From JANPEZ01 sp031423155 (GTDB taxonomy: Bacteria > Actinomycetota > UBA4738 > HRBIN12), in contig JANPEZ010000095.1 in assembly GCA_031423155.1 (NCBI GenBank), positions 1-11,127 on the forward strand: 11,127 nt of DNA. The letters run 5' to 3'. Positions 4,976 to 11,127 of this stretch are shown piece by piece; the stretch's first letter is position 1; every line of letters starts with the position of its first letter. The notes below the pieces were generated by a model. That model searched no databases, was not told the DNA's origin, and was given only the letters and a program-made list of their open reading frames with translations. A program made the position numbers and the translations under genes.

Positions 4976-6592
4976 ATGGCAGCCAAGCTGCTCAAGTTCA
5001 GCGAGGACGCGCGTCGCGCGCTCGAGGCCGGCGTCAACAAGCTCGCCGACGCCGTTGCCATCACGCTGGGGCCCAAGGGTCACAACGTGGTGCTCGACAA
5101 GAAGTGGGGCGCTCCCACCATCACCAACGACGGCGTCACGATCGCCAAGGAAGTCGAACTGGAAGACCCGTGGGAGAACATGGGCGCCCAGCTCGCCAAG
5201 GAAGTCGCCACCAAGACCAACGACGTTGCCGGTGACGGCACGACGACCGCGACCGTGCTCGCGCGCGCGATGGTGCGCATCGGCATGAAGAACGTCGCGG
5301 CCGGCGCCAACCCGATGGCCCTCAAGCGCGGCATCGAGAAGGCCGTCAAGGTCGTAGCCGAGGACATCAAAGGCCAGGCCAAGGACGTCGAGGGCAAGGA
5401 AGAGATCGCCCAGGTCGCCTCCATCTCCGCCGCCGACACCACGATCGGCGAGGTCATCGCCGAAGCTCTGGACAAGGTCGGCAAGGACGGCGTCGTCACG
5501 GTCGAAGAGTCCAACACCTTCGGCATGGAGCTCGAGTTCGTCGAGGGCATGCAGTTCGACAAGGGCTACATCTCGCCGTACTTCGTCACTGACCCCGACA
5601 GTCAGGAAGCCGTGCTCGAAGAGCCGTACGTCCTGATCGTCAACAAGAAGATCGGCGCCGTCTCGGACCTGCTGCCTCCGCTGGAGAAGGTTCTTCAGAC
5701 CGGCAAGCCGCTCGTGATTATCGCCGAGGACGTCGAGGGCGAGGCCCTTGCGACCCTGGTGGTCAACAAGATCCGCGGCACCTTCAACGCGGTCGCGGTC
5801 AAGGCTCCCGGGTTCGGCGATCGCCGCAAGGCGATGCTGCAGGACATCGCGACCTTGACCGGCGCGCAGGTCATCTCCGAGGAAGTCGGGCTCAAGCTCG
5901 ACACCGCCGACATCGAGCTGTTCGGCAAGGCGCGCAAGATCGTCGTCACCAAGGACGACACCACGATCGTCGAGGGCGGCGGATCCACCGAGGAAGTCCA
6001 GGGCCGCATCAACCAGATCAAGGCCGAGATCGAGAACACCGACTCGGATTGGGACAAGGAGAAGCTCCAGGAGCGTCTGGCCAAGCTCTCCGGAGGTGTC
6101 GCGATCGTCAAGGTCGGCGCCGCCACCGAGGTCGAGCTCAAGGAGAAGAAGCACCGCATCGAGGACGCCTTGTCCGCGACCCGCGCAGCCATCGAGGAAG
6201 GCATCGTCCCCGGAGGTGGAGTCGCGCTTATCCAGGCGGCGACATCCCTGGACAAGCTCGACCTGGAGGGCGACGAGGCCACGGGCGCCAAGATCGTCCG
6301 CGGCGCGCTCTTCGAGCCGGCCCGCCTGATCGCGCACAACGCCGGTCACGAGGGCTCGGTAGTGGTCCAGCAGATCCTCGCCGAGGGCGATGGCCGCGGC
6401 TTCAACGCCGCGACCGGCGAGTACGTGGACATGGTCAAGGCCGGCATCATCGACCCGGCCAAGGTCACGCGCTCGGCCCTTCAGAACGCGGCCTCGATCG
6501 CAGCCATCGTGCTGACCGTCGAGAGCGCCGTAGTCGAGAAGCCCGAGGACGACGAGCCCGCAGCCGCAGGAGGCCACGGCCACCAGCACTGA
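4976..6592 (+). CDS. groEL: Chaperonin GroEL (Hsp60)
   Basis: This 538-aa protein is a subunit of the ATP-driven double-ring chaperonin; the length is typical. Visible signatures are LGPKGHNVVLDKKWG at 31-45, TITNDGVTIAKEVEL at 48-62, and the ATP-binding VAGDGTTTATVLA at 84-96, whose Asp87 is the conserved catalytic-site Asp. The apical domain follows (EGMQFDKGYISPYFV, APGFGDRRKAML), then the second ATP-site segment with HRIEDALSATRAAIEEG and VPGGGVAL. The C-terminal tail is not the usual Gly-Met repeat but ends EDDEPAAAGGHGHQH, a short His-containing tail like those of actinobacterial GroEL1-type proteins. ATG at 4976 follows GAGGAGG at 4963-4969. It is co-transcribed with groES, 73 bp downstream, and ends in a strong hairpin terminator. 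Confidence 0.98.
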   Translation: MAAKLLKFSEDARRALEAGVNKLADAVAITLGPKGHNVVLDKKWGAPTITNDGVTIAKEVELEDPWENMGAQLAKEVATKTNDVAGDGTTTATVLARAMVRIGMKNVAAGANPMALKRGIEKAVKVVAEDIKGQAKDVEGKEEIAQVASISAADTTIGEVIAEALDKVGKDGVVTVEESNTFGMELEFVEGMQFDKGYISPYFVTDPDSQEAVLEEPYVLIVNKKIGAVSDLLPPLEKVLQTGKPLVIIAEDVEGEALATLVVNKIRGTFNAVAVKAPGFGDRRKAMLQDIATLTGAQVISEEVGLKLDTADIELFGKARKIVVTKDDTTIVEGGGSTEEVQGRINQIKAEIENTDSDWDKEKLQERLAKLSGGVAIVKVGAATEVELKEKKHRIEDALSATRAAIEEGIVPGGGVALIQAATSLDKLDLEGDEATGAKIVRGALFEPARLIAHNAGHEGSVVVQQILAEGDGRGFNAATGEYVDMVKAGIIDPAKVTRSALQNAASIAAIVLTVESAVVEKPEDDEPAAAGGHGHQH

Positions 6593-6610
6593 GTTTCATA
6601 GATCCATCGC

Positions 6611-6638
6611 AAAGGCCGGGGCGCGAGCCCCGGCCTTT
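6611..6638 (+). terminator. Terminator hairpin after groEL
   Basis: This is a perfect 12-bp stem (6611-6622 with 6627-6638) with a GCGA loop, starting AAAGGCCGGGGC, 18 bp after the groEL stop. There is no true T-run; the 3' arm ends in TTT and is followed by CGCGTTCT. A strong intrinsic-type terminator is likely in a GC-rich genome. Confidence 0.85.
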
Positions 6639-6645
6639 CGCGTTC

Positions 6646-6651
6646 TACACT
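6646..6651 (+). promoter_or_regulatory. -10 box for leaderless transcription of the dehydrogenase
   Basis: TACACT matches TANNNT and ends exactly 7 nt before the A of the ATG at 6659, so initiation at that A would give a leaderless mRNA. There is no Shine-Dalgarno sequence, and only 20 bp separate the ATG from the groEL terminator. No -35 is recognisable because that position falls within the hairpin. Confidence 0.65.
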
Positions 6652-6658
6652 GCCCGCG

Positions 6659-7702
6659 ATGTTCGAGGACCTGCTCCAGACCTGGGACGGCGAAGAAGCC
6701 GTCATCCGCTTCGATGAACCGACACAGGCCTGGATGTTCGTGTGTGTGCACTCGACCGTGCTCGGACCGGCGATGGGTGGGACGAGGATGAAGACCTACG
6801 CCTCTCCGCATGACGCGCTGGCGGACGGGTTGCGCCTAGCGGGCGCGATGACGCTGAAGCAGGCCGCCGCTGATCTGGCTTACGGGGGCGGCAAGGCAGT
6901 GCTGGCCGTGCCGAGCGTTCCGACCGGAGACGACCGGCGCGAGCTGCTCCTGCGGTACGCGGACCTCGTTGAGTCGCTCGGAGGCACCTACGTCACCGCG
7001 GCCGACATGAACACCGACCAGCGAGACATGGACGTGGTCGGCGAGCGCTGTTCGCACGTGCTCGGGCGTTCGCGCGAGAACGGGGGAGCAGGCGACCCGG
7101 CGCCCGGGACGGCGACGGGTGTCTTCCATGGGATCAGGGCGAGCGTCCGTCACGCTTTCGGATCGGACGATCTGAGCGGTAAGGCCATCCTCGTGCAGGG
7201 GGTCGGCTCGGTCGGTGCAAGGCTCGCTGAGCTGCTAACCGAGGCCGGCGCGGAGCTGATGGTTGCCGACGTCGATGCCGAACGGGCTCACGACGTCGCT
7301 GCACGCGTCGGCGCGACGGCGGTCGACTCCGCCACGGTCATCGGGACCGAGTGCGATATCTACTCGCCGTGTGCGACAGGGGGAGTGCTCTCGGCGGCAA
7401 CCATCCCGAAGCTTCGGTGCCGCGTTGTGGCCGGCGCGGCGAACAATCAGTTGGTCGAGTCGCGCGACGCCGAGATGCTCCAGGAGGCCGGCGTCCTCTA
7501 CGCCCCCGACTTCGTGATCAACGCGGGCGGCGTGATCCACCTGGCCGGCTTCGAGTCAGGCTGGACCGAGGAACAGATGGCCGCGCGCCTTGCGGCGATC
7601 GACGACACGCTCAAGCAACTCTTCGCCGAATCCGACGGAGAAGGCATCACGACGGAGGCTGCTGCGGCGCGCCTCGCCAAGTCACGGATAGACGCGGCCT
7701 GA
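6659..7702 (+). CDS. Leucine/valine-type amino acid dehydrogenase (Glu/Leu/Phe/Val dehydrogenase family)
   Basis: This 347-aa enzyme matches NAD-dependent leucine/valine dehydrogenases in length. These reversibly deaminate branched-chain amino acids to 2-oxo acids and ammonium in the cytoplasm. HSTVLGPAMGGTRM (31-44) and the catalytic segment MTLKQAAADLAYGGGKAV contain Lys67 (substrate carboxylate) and Lys79 (catalytic), spaced as in leucine dehydrogenase. TAADMNTD has Asp116, the dinucleotide fold has GVGSVG (181-186) followed by Asp204/Asp206, and GAANNQL (259-265) and PDFVINAGGVI (283-293) complete the active site. Asp at the end of the second Rossmann strand favours NAD+. The choice between Leu, Val and Phe as substrate cannot be made by eye. 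It has its own leaderless-type promoter and its own terminator, so it is monocistronic. Confidence 0.93.
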   Translation: MFEDLLQTWDGEEAVIRFDEPTQAWMFVCVHSTVLGPAMGGTRMKTYASPHDALADGLRLAGAMTLKQAAADLAYGGGKAVLAVPSVPTGDDRRELLLRYADLVESLGGTYVTAADMNTDQRDMDVVGERCSHVLGRSRENGGAGDPAPGTATGVFHGIRASVRHAFGSDDLSGKAILVQGVGSVGARLAELLTEAGAELMVADVDAERAHDVAARVGATAVDSATVIGTECDIYSPCATGGVLSAATIPKLRCRVVAGAANNQLVESRDAEMLQEAGVLYAPDFVINAGGVIHLAGFESGWTEEQMAARLAAIDDTLKQLFAESDGEGITTEAAAARLAKSRIDAA

Positions 7703-7712
7703 ATACGCGAAA

Positions 7713-7735
7713 GGGCCGGGGCGAAGCCCCGGCCC
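7713..7735 (+). terminator. Terminator hairpin after the dehydrogenase
   Basis: This is a perfect 10-bp stem (GGGCCGGGGC at 7713-7722 with 7726-7735) and a GAA loop, 10 bp after the stop. It is not followed by T residues. It shares the GGCCGGGGC core with the groEL terminator and may also serve the convergent minus-strand gene ending at 7756. Confidence 0.75.
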
Positions 7736-7755
7736 GGACGCGCGATAGAGCAAGA

Positions 7756-8214
7756 TCAGACGTCGATCACCTGTACCACCATCGCCATGTCGTCCAGACG
7801 GAAGTCATTGCTGTTCGAGTTCATCCGGATCTTGACGGTATACGTGCCGGCACCGACGATCCGCGATCGGGTCATCGCCAAAGACATATACGGGTTGACC
7901 GACGTTCCCCCTTGCCAGGCGAAATCCGTTCCTTCGTTGGGCTCGCCGACCTTCGTGCCGATCATCGCTCGGAGCGAGCACCAATCGGCGTCGGCGGCGT
8001 TGAAGCAGTCAGACTCGGCCGAGAACGTGACCAGCATCAACGACTCGCTGGGCGCGTTCACGTTGATGCTCATGCCGGTCGCGTCCACCCAGCTCGAGGA
8101 CGAGTCGCTTACGGAGGTGTTCGACCTGACCACTTTCGTCTGCATCAGTCCGCCGTTGGCAACGACGACCGATAACTTGGGTCCGAGGTTAGGTCTGGAA
8201 CAACGGCGACGCAA
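7756..8214 (-). CDS. Beta-rich export-type protein lacking a recognisable signal peptide
   Basis: As read from a TTG at 8214 it has 152 aa; from the first ATG (8145) it has 129 aa. Features are VVVANGGLMQTKVVRSNTS near the start, SSSSWVDATGMSINVNAPSESLMLVTFSAESDC, a Cys pair (70 and 79, DADWCS), GTDFAW, and a C-terminal GAGTYTVKIRMNS with FRLDDMAMVVQV. This looks like a beta-sandwich domain seen in many uncharacterised secreted actinobacterial proteins, which normally start with a signal peptide. None is visible here in any frame I checked upstream. The gene may be truncated, start elsewhere, or use an atypical export route. It lies 10 nt after the membrane-protein gene on the same strand, so co-transcription is likely. 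The start is uncertain; the reading frame is not. Confidence 0.65.
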   Translation of the reverse strand: MRRRCSRPNLGPKLSVVVANGGLMQTKVVRSNTSVSDSSSSWVDATGMSINVNAPSESLMLVTFSAESDCFNAADADWCSLRAMIGTKVGEPNEGTDFAWQGGTSVNPYMSLAMTRSRIVGAGTYTVKIRMNSNSNDFRLDDMAMVVQVIDV

Positions 8215-8224
8215 ACACCCGCGG

Positions 8225-8623
8225 CTAGACGAAGGGCTTCTCCTGGCCGGTCATCGCCATGCCGAACAGCAGGCCGGAGGTCAGCGCCGCGTTCACGCCG
8301 GCGAACAACCACCACAGGACGATCGAAGCGCCCTCGGGCACGCCGAACAGCGCATGTAGGCCGGTCACCGTCACGATCGCGGCGCCGGTCAGAACGAAGG
8401 CCCAGCTGAACCACCAGATCTGCTCGATCCTCTGGGCGACCAGGACCATCAGCATGGCCAGCCCGATAGACATGACTCCGGTGACCCTCACGTAGGTGTA
8501 ATCGGGGTACTCGACCTGCTTGAAGACCGTCACCAGGACCCAATGGGGGAGGGTGGCGACGCCGACCCCGCAGACGGCCCACAGGGCCGCCGTGTAATAC
8601 AAGAACCGTCGCAGTATCTTCAT
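8225..8623 (-). CDS. Small four-TM integral membrane protein
   Basis: This 132-aa protein has four hydrophobic helices at about 7-30, 46-65, 70-93 and 99-124. Short loops include KQVEYPDYTYVRVTG between helices 1 and 2, and RIEQIWWFSW leading into helix 3. It ends in TGQEKPFV. It resembles uncharacterised actinobacterial membrane proteins of similar size; no catalytic motif is visible. ATG at 8623 is preferred because the in-frame upstream extension is antisense to the promoter and start of the divergent phosphodiesterase gene; GGAGG lies about 13 nt upstream, with AGGGCGG closer. A TATCCT box on the minus strand (+ 8670-8675) could drive it divergently from the operon to its right. It probably leads a two-gene unit with the beta-rich protein downstream. 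Confidence 0.75.
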   Translation of the reverse strand: MKILRRFLYYTAALWAVCGVGVATLPHWVLVTVFKQVEYPDYTYVRVTGVMSIGLAMLMVLVAQRIEQIWWFSWAFVLTGAAIVTVTGLHALFGVPEGASIVLWWLFAGVNAALTSGLLFGMAMTGQEKPFV

Positions 8624-8644
8624 CCGCCGCCCTATCCTCCCTGC

Positions 8645-8674
8645 TTGGTCGGGGTTCCGGCCGGTTGGTAGGAT
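8645..8674 (+). promoter_or_regulatory. Promoter of the phosphodiesterase-cysC operon
   Basis: TTGGTC (8645-8650) and TAGGAT (8669-8674) with an 18-bp spacer give a reasonable promoter, with a leader of about 75 nt to the ATG at 8756. The same bases read TATCCT on the opposite strand (8670-8675), so the two divergent genes may share overlapping -10 elements. Confidence 0.5.
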
Positions 8675-8755
8675 ACGCGGACCGCGGAAGGGGCTCTTCG
8701 GTTCTACGCGCCCATCCGCCAGATAGCCCCCCGAAAAGCGGAAAGGTCGAGTCGG

Positions 8756-10150
8756 ATGCAGCAGGGCCCCAGGGTCGCGGTCATCGGCCTGGATTGCGGC
8801 ACCCCTCAGCTGTTGTTCAAGGACATGCTGGAGGAGATCCCGAACATCAAGAGGTTGATGGACGAGGGTATGTACGGGGACCTGGCATCCATCACGCCGC
8901 CGATCACCGTTCCCGCCTGGGCCTGCGCCATGACCGGCAAGACGCCAGGCCAACTGGGCATCTACGGCTTCCGCAACCGCAAAGATCACACCTACGACGG
9001 TCTTTCGATCGCGACCTCCGATGCCATCAAGGAGCCCGCGGTCTGGGACAAGCTCGGAGCCGCCGGCAAGCGATCTATGTTGATCGGCGTTCCGCCGAGT
9101 TTCCCTCCTCCGAAGGAGTTCCCCGGCTGGAGGGTCGGCTGCTTCCTGACCCCTCCCAGCGCCAAGTCCTTCGCCTACCCGGCCGAGCTAGAGACAGAGA
9201 TAATCGAAGAACTGGGCGAGGACTCCTACATCTTCGACATCCCCAACTTCCGTCAGCAGGGCATGGACTTCGCGCTCGATCAGGTCTTCAAGATGACCGA
9301 GCGCCGGTTCCAGGTCGCGCGCCGCATGATCCGGAACAAGCCCTGGGACTTCTTCATGATGTGCGAGATCGCCCCCGACCGCCTGCATCACGTCTTCTGG
9401 CAGTACTACGACCCGCGCCATCCTCTGTACGAAGCAGGCAACAAGTACGAGACGGCCTTCCACGACTACTACAGGTTCTTGGACCGCGAGGTCGGATCGC
9501 TGCTCGAGCTGATCCCCGACGACGCCGTCACGATGCTGATGTCCGATCACGGCGCGACACCGATGATGGGCGGGCTCTGCTTCAACGACTGGCTCATCCA
9601 GGAGGGCTACCTGGCGATGACCGAGCCACTGAGCGGTCCGATGCCGATCAAGGAGGCGCCGATCGACTGGTCGCGCACGGTCGCCTGGGGCGACGGCGGT
9701 TACTACGGCCGTTGTTTCCTGAACGTGAAGGGTCGCGAGCCGCAGGGCGTCATCGAGCCCGGCGACTACGAGGCCACGCGCGATGAGCTGATAGCCAAGC
9801 TCGAATCCGCTCCGGGCCCGGACGGCCAACCGCTCGGCACTCGCGTGCTCAGACCGCAGGACGTCTACCCAGAGGTCCGCGGCGTCGCACCCGACCTGAT
9901 CGTCTACTTCGGAGACCTGGAGTGGCGTTCGGTGGGCTCGGTCGGCAACCCGAGCCTGTACACGTACGAGAACGACACCGGCCCCGACGGGGCCAACCAC
10001 GACCGCACCGGCATCTTCGCGATGAAGGGGTTGGACGGTCAGCCGATGGGCCGCGTCGAGGGCTTGAACCTCGTTGACGTCGGTCCCACCATCCTCAAGC
10101 TGTACGGCATGGATCCCCTCGAGGGCGCCGTCGGAAGGAGTTTCCTGTGA
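8756..10150 (+). CDS. Alkaline-phosphatase-superfamily phosphodiesterase (type I PDE/NPP-like)
   Basis: This 464-aa soluble protein has no signal peptide and is expected in the cytoplasm. It has the two-metal site of type I phosphodiesterase/nucleotide pyrophosphatases: Asp13 (VIGLDCGT), Thr51 as likely nucleophile (TPPITVPAW), Asp208 and His212 (DRLHH, four apart as in NPPs), Asp264-His265 (SDHG) and His415 (ANHDRTGIF). These enzymes hydrolyse phosphodiester or nucleoside-pyrophosphate bonds; the substrate here is unknown. Family members act on nucleotide-sugars, lipid head groups and adenylyl compounds. The ATG follows GGAAAGG (8740-8746) by 9 nt. Its TGA overlaps the GTG of cysC by 4 nt, so the two are translationally coupled. 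The context suggests a substrate linked to PAPS/PAP chemistry or to a sulfated or phosphorylated polymer; that is inference. Confidence 0.88.
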   Translation: MQQGPRVAVIGLDCGTPQLLFKDMLEEIPNIKRLMDEGMYGDLASITPPITVPAWACAMTGKTPGQLGIYGFRNRKDHTYDGLSIATSDAIKEPAVWDKLGAAGKRSMLIGVPPSFPPPKEFPGWRVGCFLTPPSAKSFAYPAELETEIIEELGEDSYIFDIPNFRQQGMDFALDQVFKMTERRFQVARRMIRNKPWDFFMMCEIAPDRLHHVFWQYYDPRHPLYEAGNKYETAFHDYYRFLDREVGSLLELIPDDAVTMLMSDHGATPMMGGLCFNDWLIQEGYLAMTEPLSGPMPIKEAPIDWSRTVAWGDGGYYGRCFLNVKGREPQGVIEPGDYEATRDELIAKLESAPGPDGQPLGTRVLRPQDVYPEVRGVAPDLIVYFGDLEWRSVGSVGNPSLYTYENDTGPDGANHDRTGIFAMKGLDGQPMGRVEGLNLVDVGPTILKLYGMDPLEGAVGRSFL

Positions 10151-10701
10151 CAGATCAAGGTTTCTGCCTGTGGTTCACCGGACTGTCGGGAGCCGGCAAG
10201 TCCACCATCTCAGACCTGGTCGTTCCCGAGCTTGTCGAACGCGGCCATAAGGTTGAAGTGCTGGACGGCGACGTCGTGCGCACCAACCTCTCCAAGGGCC
10301 TGGGCTTCTCCAAGGAGGACCGCGACACCAACATCCTTCGTATCGGTTTCGTGGCCGAACTGCTCGCTCGCAACGGTGTGGCCGTCGTCGTCTCGGCCAT
10401 CTCGCCCTACCGCGAGGCCCGCGACGCCGTGCGCGCCAACATCGGCGACTTCGTCGAGGTCTTCGTCGACGCCAGCGTGAACGAGATCGCTGAGCACCGC
10501 GACCCCAAGGGCCTCTACAAGAAGGCTCTGGCCGGCGAGATCGACAACTTCACGGGTGTCTCGGACCCCTACGAGGCTCCGGAGAACCCCGACCTGAAGG
10601 TGGACACCGAGAGCTGCACGCCCGAGGAGGCTTCCTCCCAGGTGCTGGCCAAGCTCGAGGAACTGGGCTACACCAAGGGCTCGCCGACCGAGAACTCCTA
10701 G
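10147..10701 (+). CDS. cysC: Adenylyl-sulfate (APS) kinase
   Basis: This 184-aa cytoplasmic kinase phosphorylates APS at the 3' position with ATP to make PAPS, the universal sulfuryl donor. The P-loop is GLSGAGKST (12-20), the APS-binding LDGDVVR is at 39-45, the ISPYR segment at 85-89 carries the Ser86 equivalent to the phospho-serine of other APS kinases, and the lid motif is HRDPKGLYKKALAGEIDNFTG at 117-137, followed by DPYEAPENPDL. It begins directly at the P-loop domain, so it is a short standalone form without the ~20-residue N-terminal extension of enteric CysC. GTG at 10147 overlaps the previous stop. No cysD/cysN, PAPS reductase or sulfite reductase is adjacent, so a role in feeding sulfotransferases fits better than assimilation; this is inferred from context. 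Confidence 0.95.
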   Translation: MTDQGFCLWFTGLSGAGKSTISDLVVPELVERGHKVEVLDGDVVRTNLSKGLGFSKEDRDTNILRIGFVAELLARNGVAVVVSAISPYREARDAVRANIGDFVEVFVDASVNEIAEHRDPKGLYKKALAGEIDNFTGVSDPYEAPENPDLKVDTESCTPEEASSQVLAKLEELGYTKGSPTENS

Positions 10702-10725
10702 GCCGGCGGCCCGAGGGGGGCTGTC

Positions 10726-11127
10726 ATGGGCTCAGGCGCGTCGCGGCCGAACATCCTGTTCGTGCTGGCGGATTGCATGCGCTCTCGCATGCTCTTCGAC
10801 GGGTCGCGCGGAGCTGTCGTGCCGACGATCCGCGGCCTGATCGATTCGGGTGTCGCCTTCGATACGTGTATAGCAACCGCGACGACGACTTCCCCTTCGA
10901 TGGGAACGCTGTTCACCGGCACACTGCCGCCCGTTCACGGGGTTCGCTCGCTTCGCGGGTACAAGCTGAGCCCCGAGGTCGCGACGATCGCCGAGGTGCT
11001 GCGCGACAACGGCTACCACACCCATGCCGAAGCCACCGGCCCCGTCGTGAAGCAGAAGGCGATGGACCGCGGCTTCGACGTCTTCAACCATCGCGACGAG
11101 GTTCTACACGACGAGAAGTACTGGGCG
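10726..11127 (+). CDS. Sulfatase-fold hydrolase/transferase, 5' part, Thr at the nucleophile position
   Basis: This is the N-terminal 134 residues of a protein that runs off the right edge. NILFVLADCMRS (9-20) is the first metal-binding strand of the sulfatase/alkaline-phosphatase superfamily. VVPTIRGLIDSGVAFDTCIAT (31-51) is the typical following helix-strand, and TTTSPSMGTLFTGTLPPVHGVRS (53-75) is the nucleophile segment. VATIAEVLRDNGYHTHA (85-101) also fits the family. True sulfatases need C/S-x-P/A-x-R for formylglycine; here the position is Thr55 (T-S-P-S-M), so conversion is not expected and a phosphohydrolase or phosphotransferase activity is more likely. There is no signal peptide. 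The ATG follows GAGGGGGG (10713-10720), 24 bp after cysC, so it is the third gene of the operon. Confidence 0.85.
   Translation, partial: MGSGASRPNILFVLADCMRSRMLFDGSRGAVVPTIRGLIDSGVAFDTCIATATTTSPSMGTLFTGTLPPVHGVRSLRGYKLSPEVATIAEVLRDNGYHTHAEATGPVVKQKAMDRGFDVFNHRDEVLHDEKYWA

Noticed and set aside
4859..6589. 576-aa open frame antisense to groEL
   Set aside because: Long antisense frames opposite groEL are expected from its codon bias in GC-rich DNA. The product is a low-complexity Asp/Leu/Gly/Val string with no domain, and groEL is certain.
8624..8989. N-terminal extension of the four-TM protein to 254 aa
   Set aside because: The extension is antisense to the promoter and first 230 bp of the phosphodiesterase gene and has no family-like sequence; the ATG at 8623 begins directly at the first helix.
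9188..10000. 270-aa open frame antisense to the phosphodiesterase
   Set aside because: It mirrors a gene with complete catalytic motifs and has no start signal or recognisable domain.

Overview
The window is GC-rich, with strongly GC-biased third codon positions. It looks like chromosomal DNA from an actinobacterium (Actinomycetota), probably an uncultured or deep-branching lineage. Support comes from the DUF664/DinB-type protein, small secreted proteins of actinobacterial style, a groES-groEL operon under a perfect CIRCE operator, a GroEL tail ending in GHGHQH, and a leaderless promoter with a TANNNT -10 box. Lineage is judged from protein character only, because no rRNA or tRNA gene is present.

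Layout. (1) 2-1120, + strand: the 3' end of a DinB-like gene, then an SDR oxidoreductase, probably one transcript. (2) 1253-3025, + strand: a small exported protein, then an exported RTX protein whose two calcium-binding repeat blocks flank a P/Homo-B-like beta domain. (3) 3026-4459, mostly - strand and untidy: a coding-like gene remnant with no start, a 110-aa ABM-like (DUF6176-like) protein, a 279-bp gap holding G-tract and GCTAA repeats, and a four-TM membrane protein whose 3' end appears frameshifted. (4) 4526-6638, + strand: groES and groEL with promoter, CIRCE and a strong terminator hairpin. (5) 6646-7735, + strand: a leucine/valine-type amino acid dehydrogenase read from an apparently leaderless promoter, ending in a hairpin with the same core stem as the groEL terminator. 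(6) 7756-8623, - strand: a four-TM membrane protein followed 10 nt later by a beta-rich, export-type protein without a visible signal peptide. (7) 8645-11127, + strand: a tight operon of an alkaline-phosphatase-superfamily phosphodiesterase, APS kinase (cysC) and the start of a sulfatase-fold hydrolase.

The last operon is the most promising candidate for an undescribed system. A metal-dependent phosphodiesterase is translationally coupled (4-nt GTGA overlap) to a PAPS-making kinase with no sulfate-assimilation genes beside it, followed by a sulfatase-fold protein with Thr where a true sulfatase has the formylglycine Cys/Ser. My inference is that the cluster builds or remodels a sulfated or phosphorylated surface molecule, or turns over activated sulfate. 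The window ends before any sulfotransferase or glycosyltransferase that would test this.
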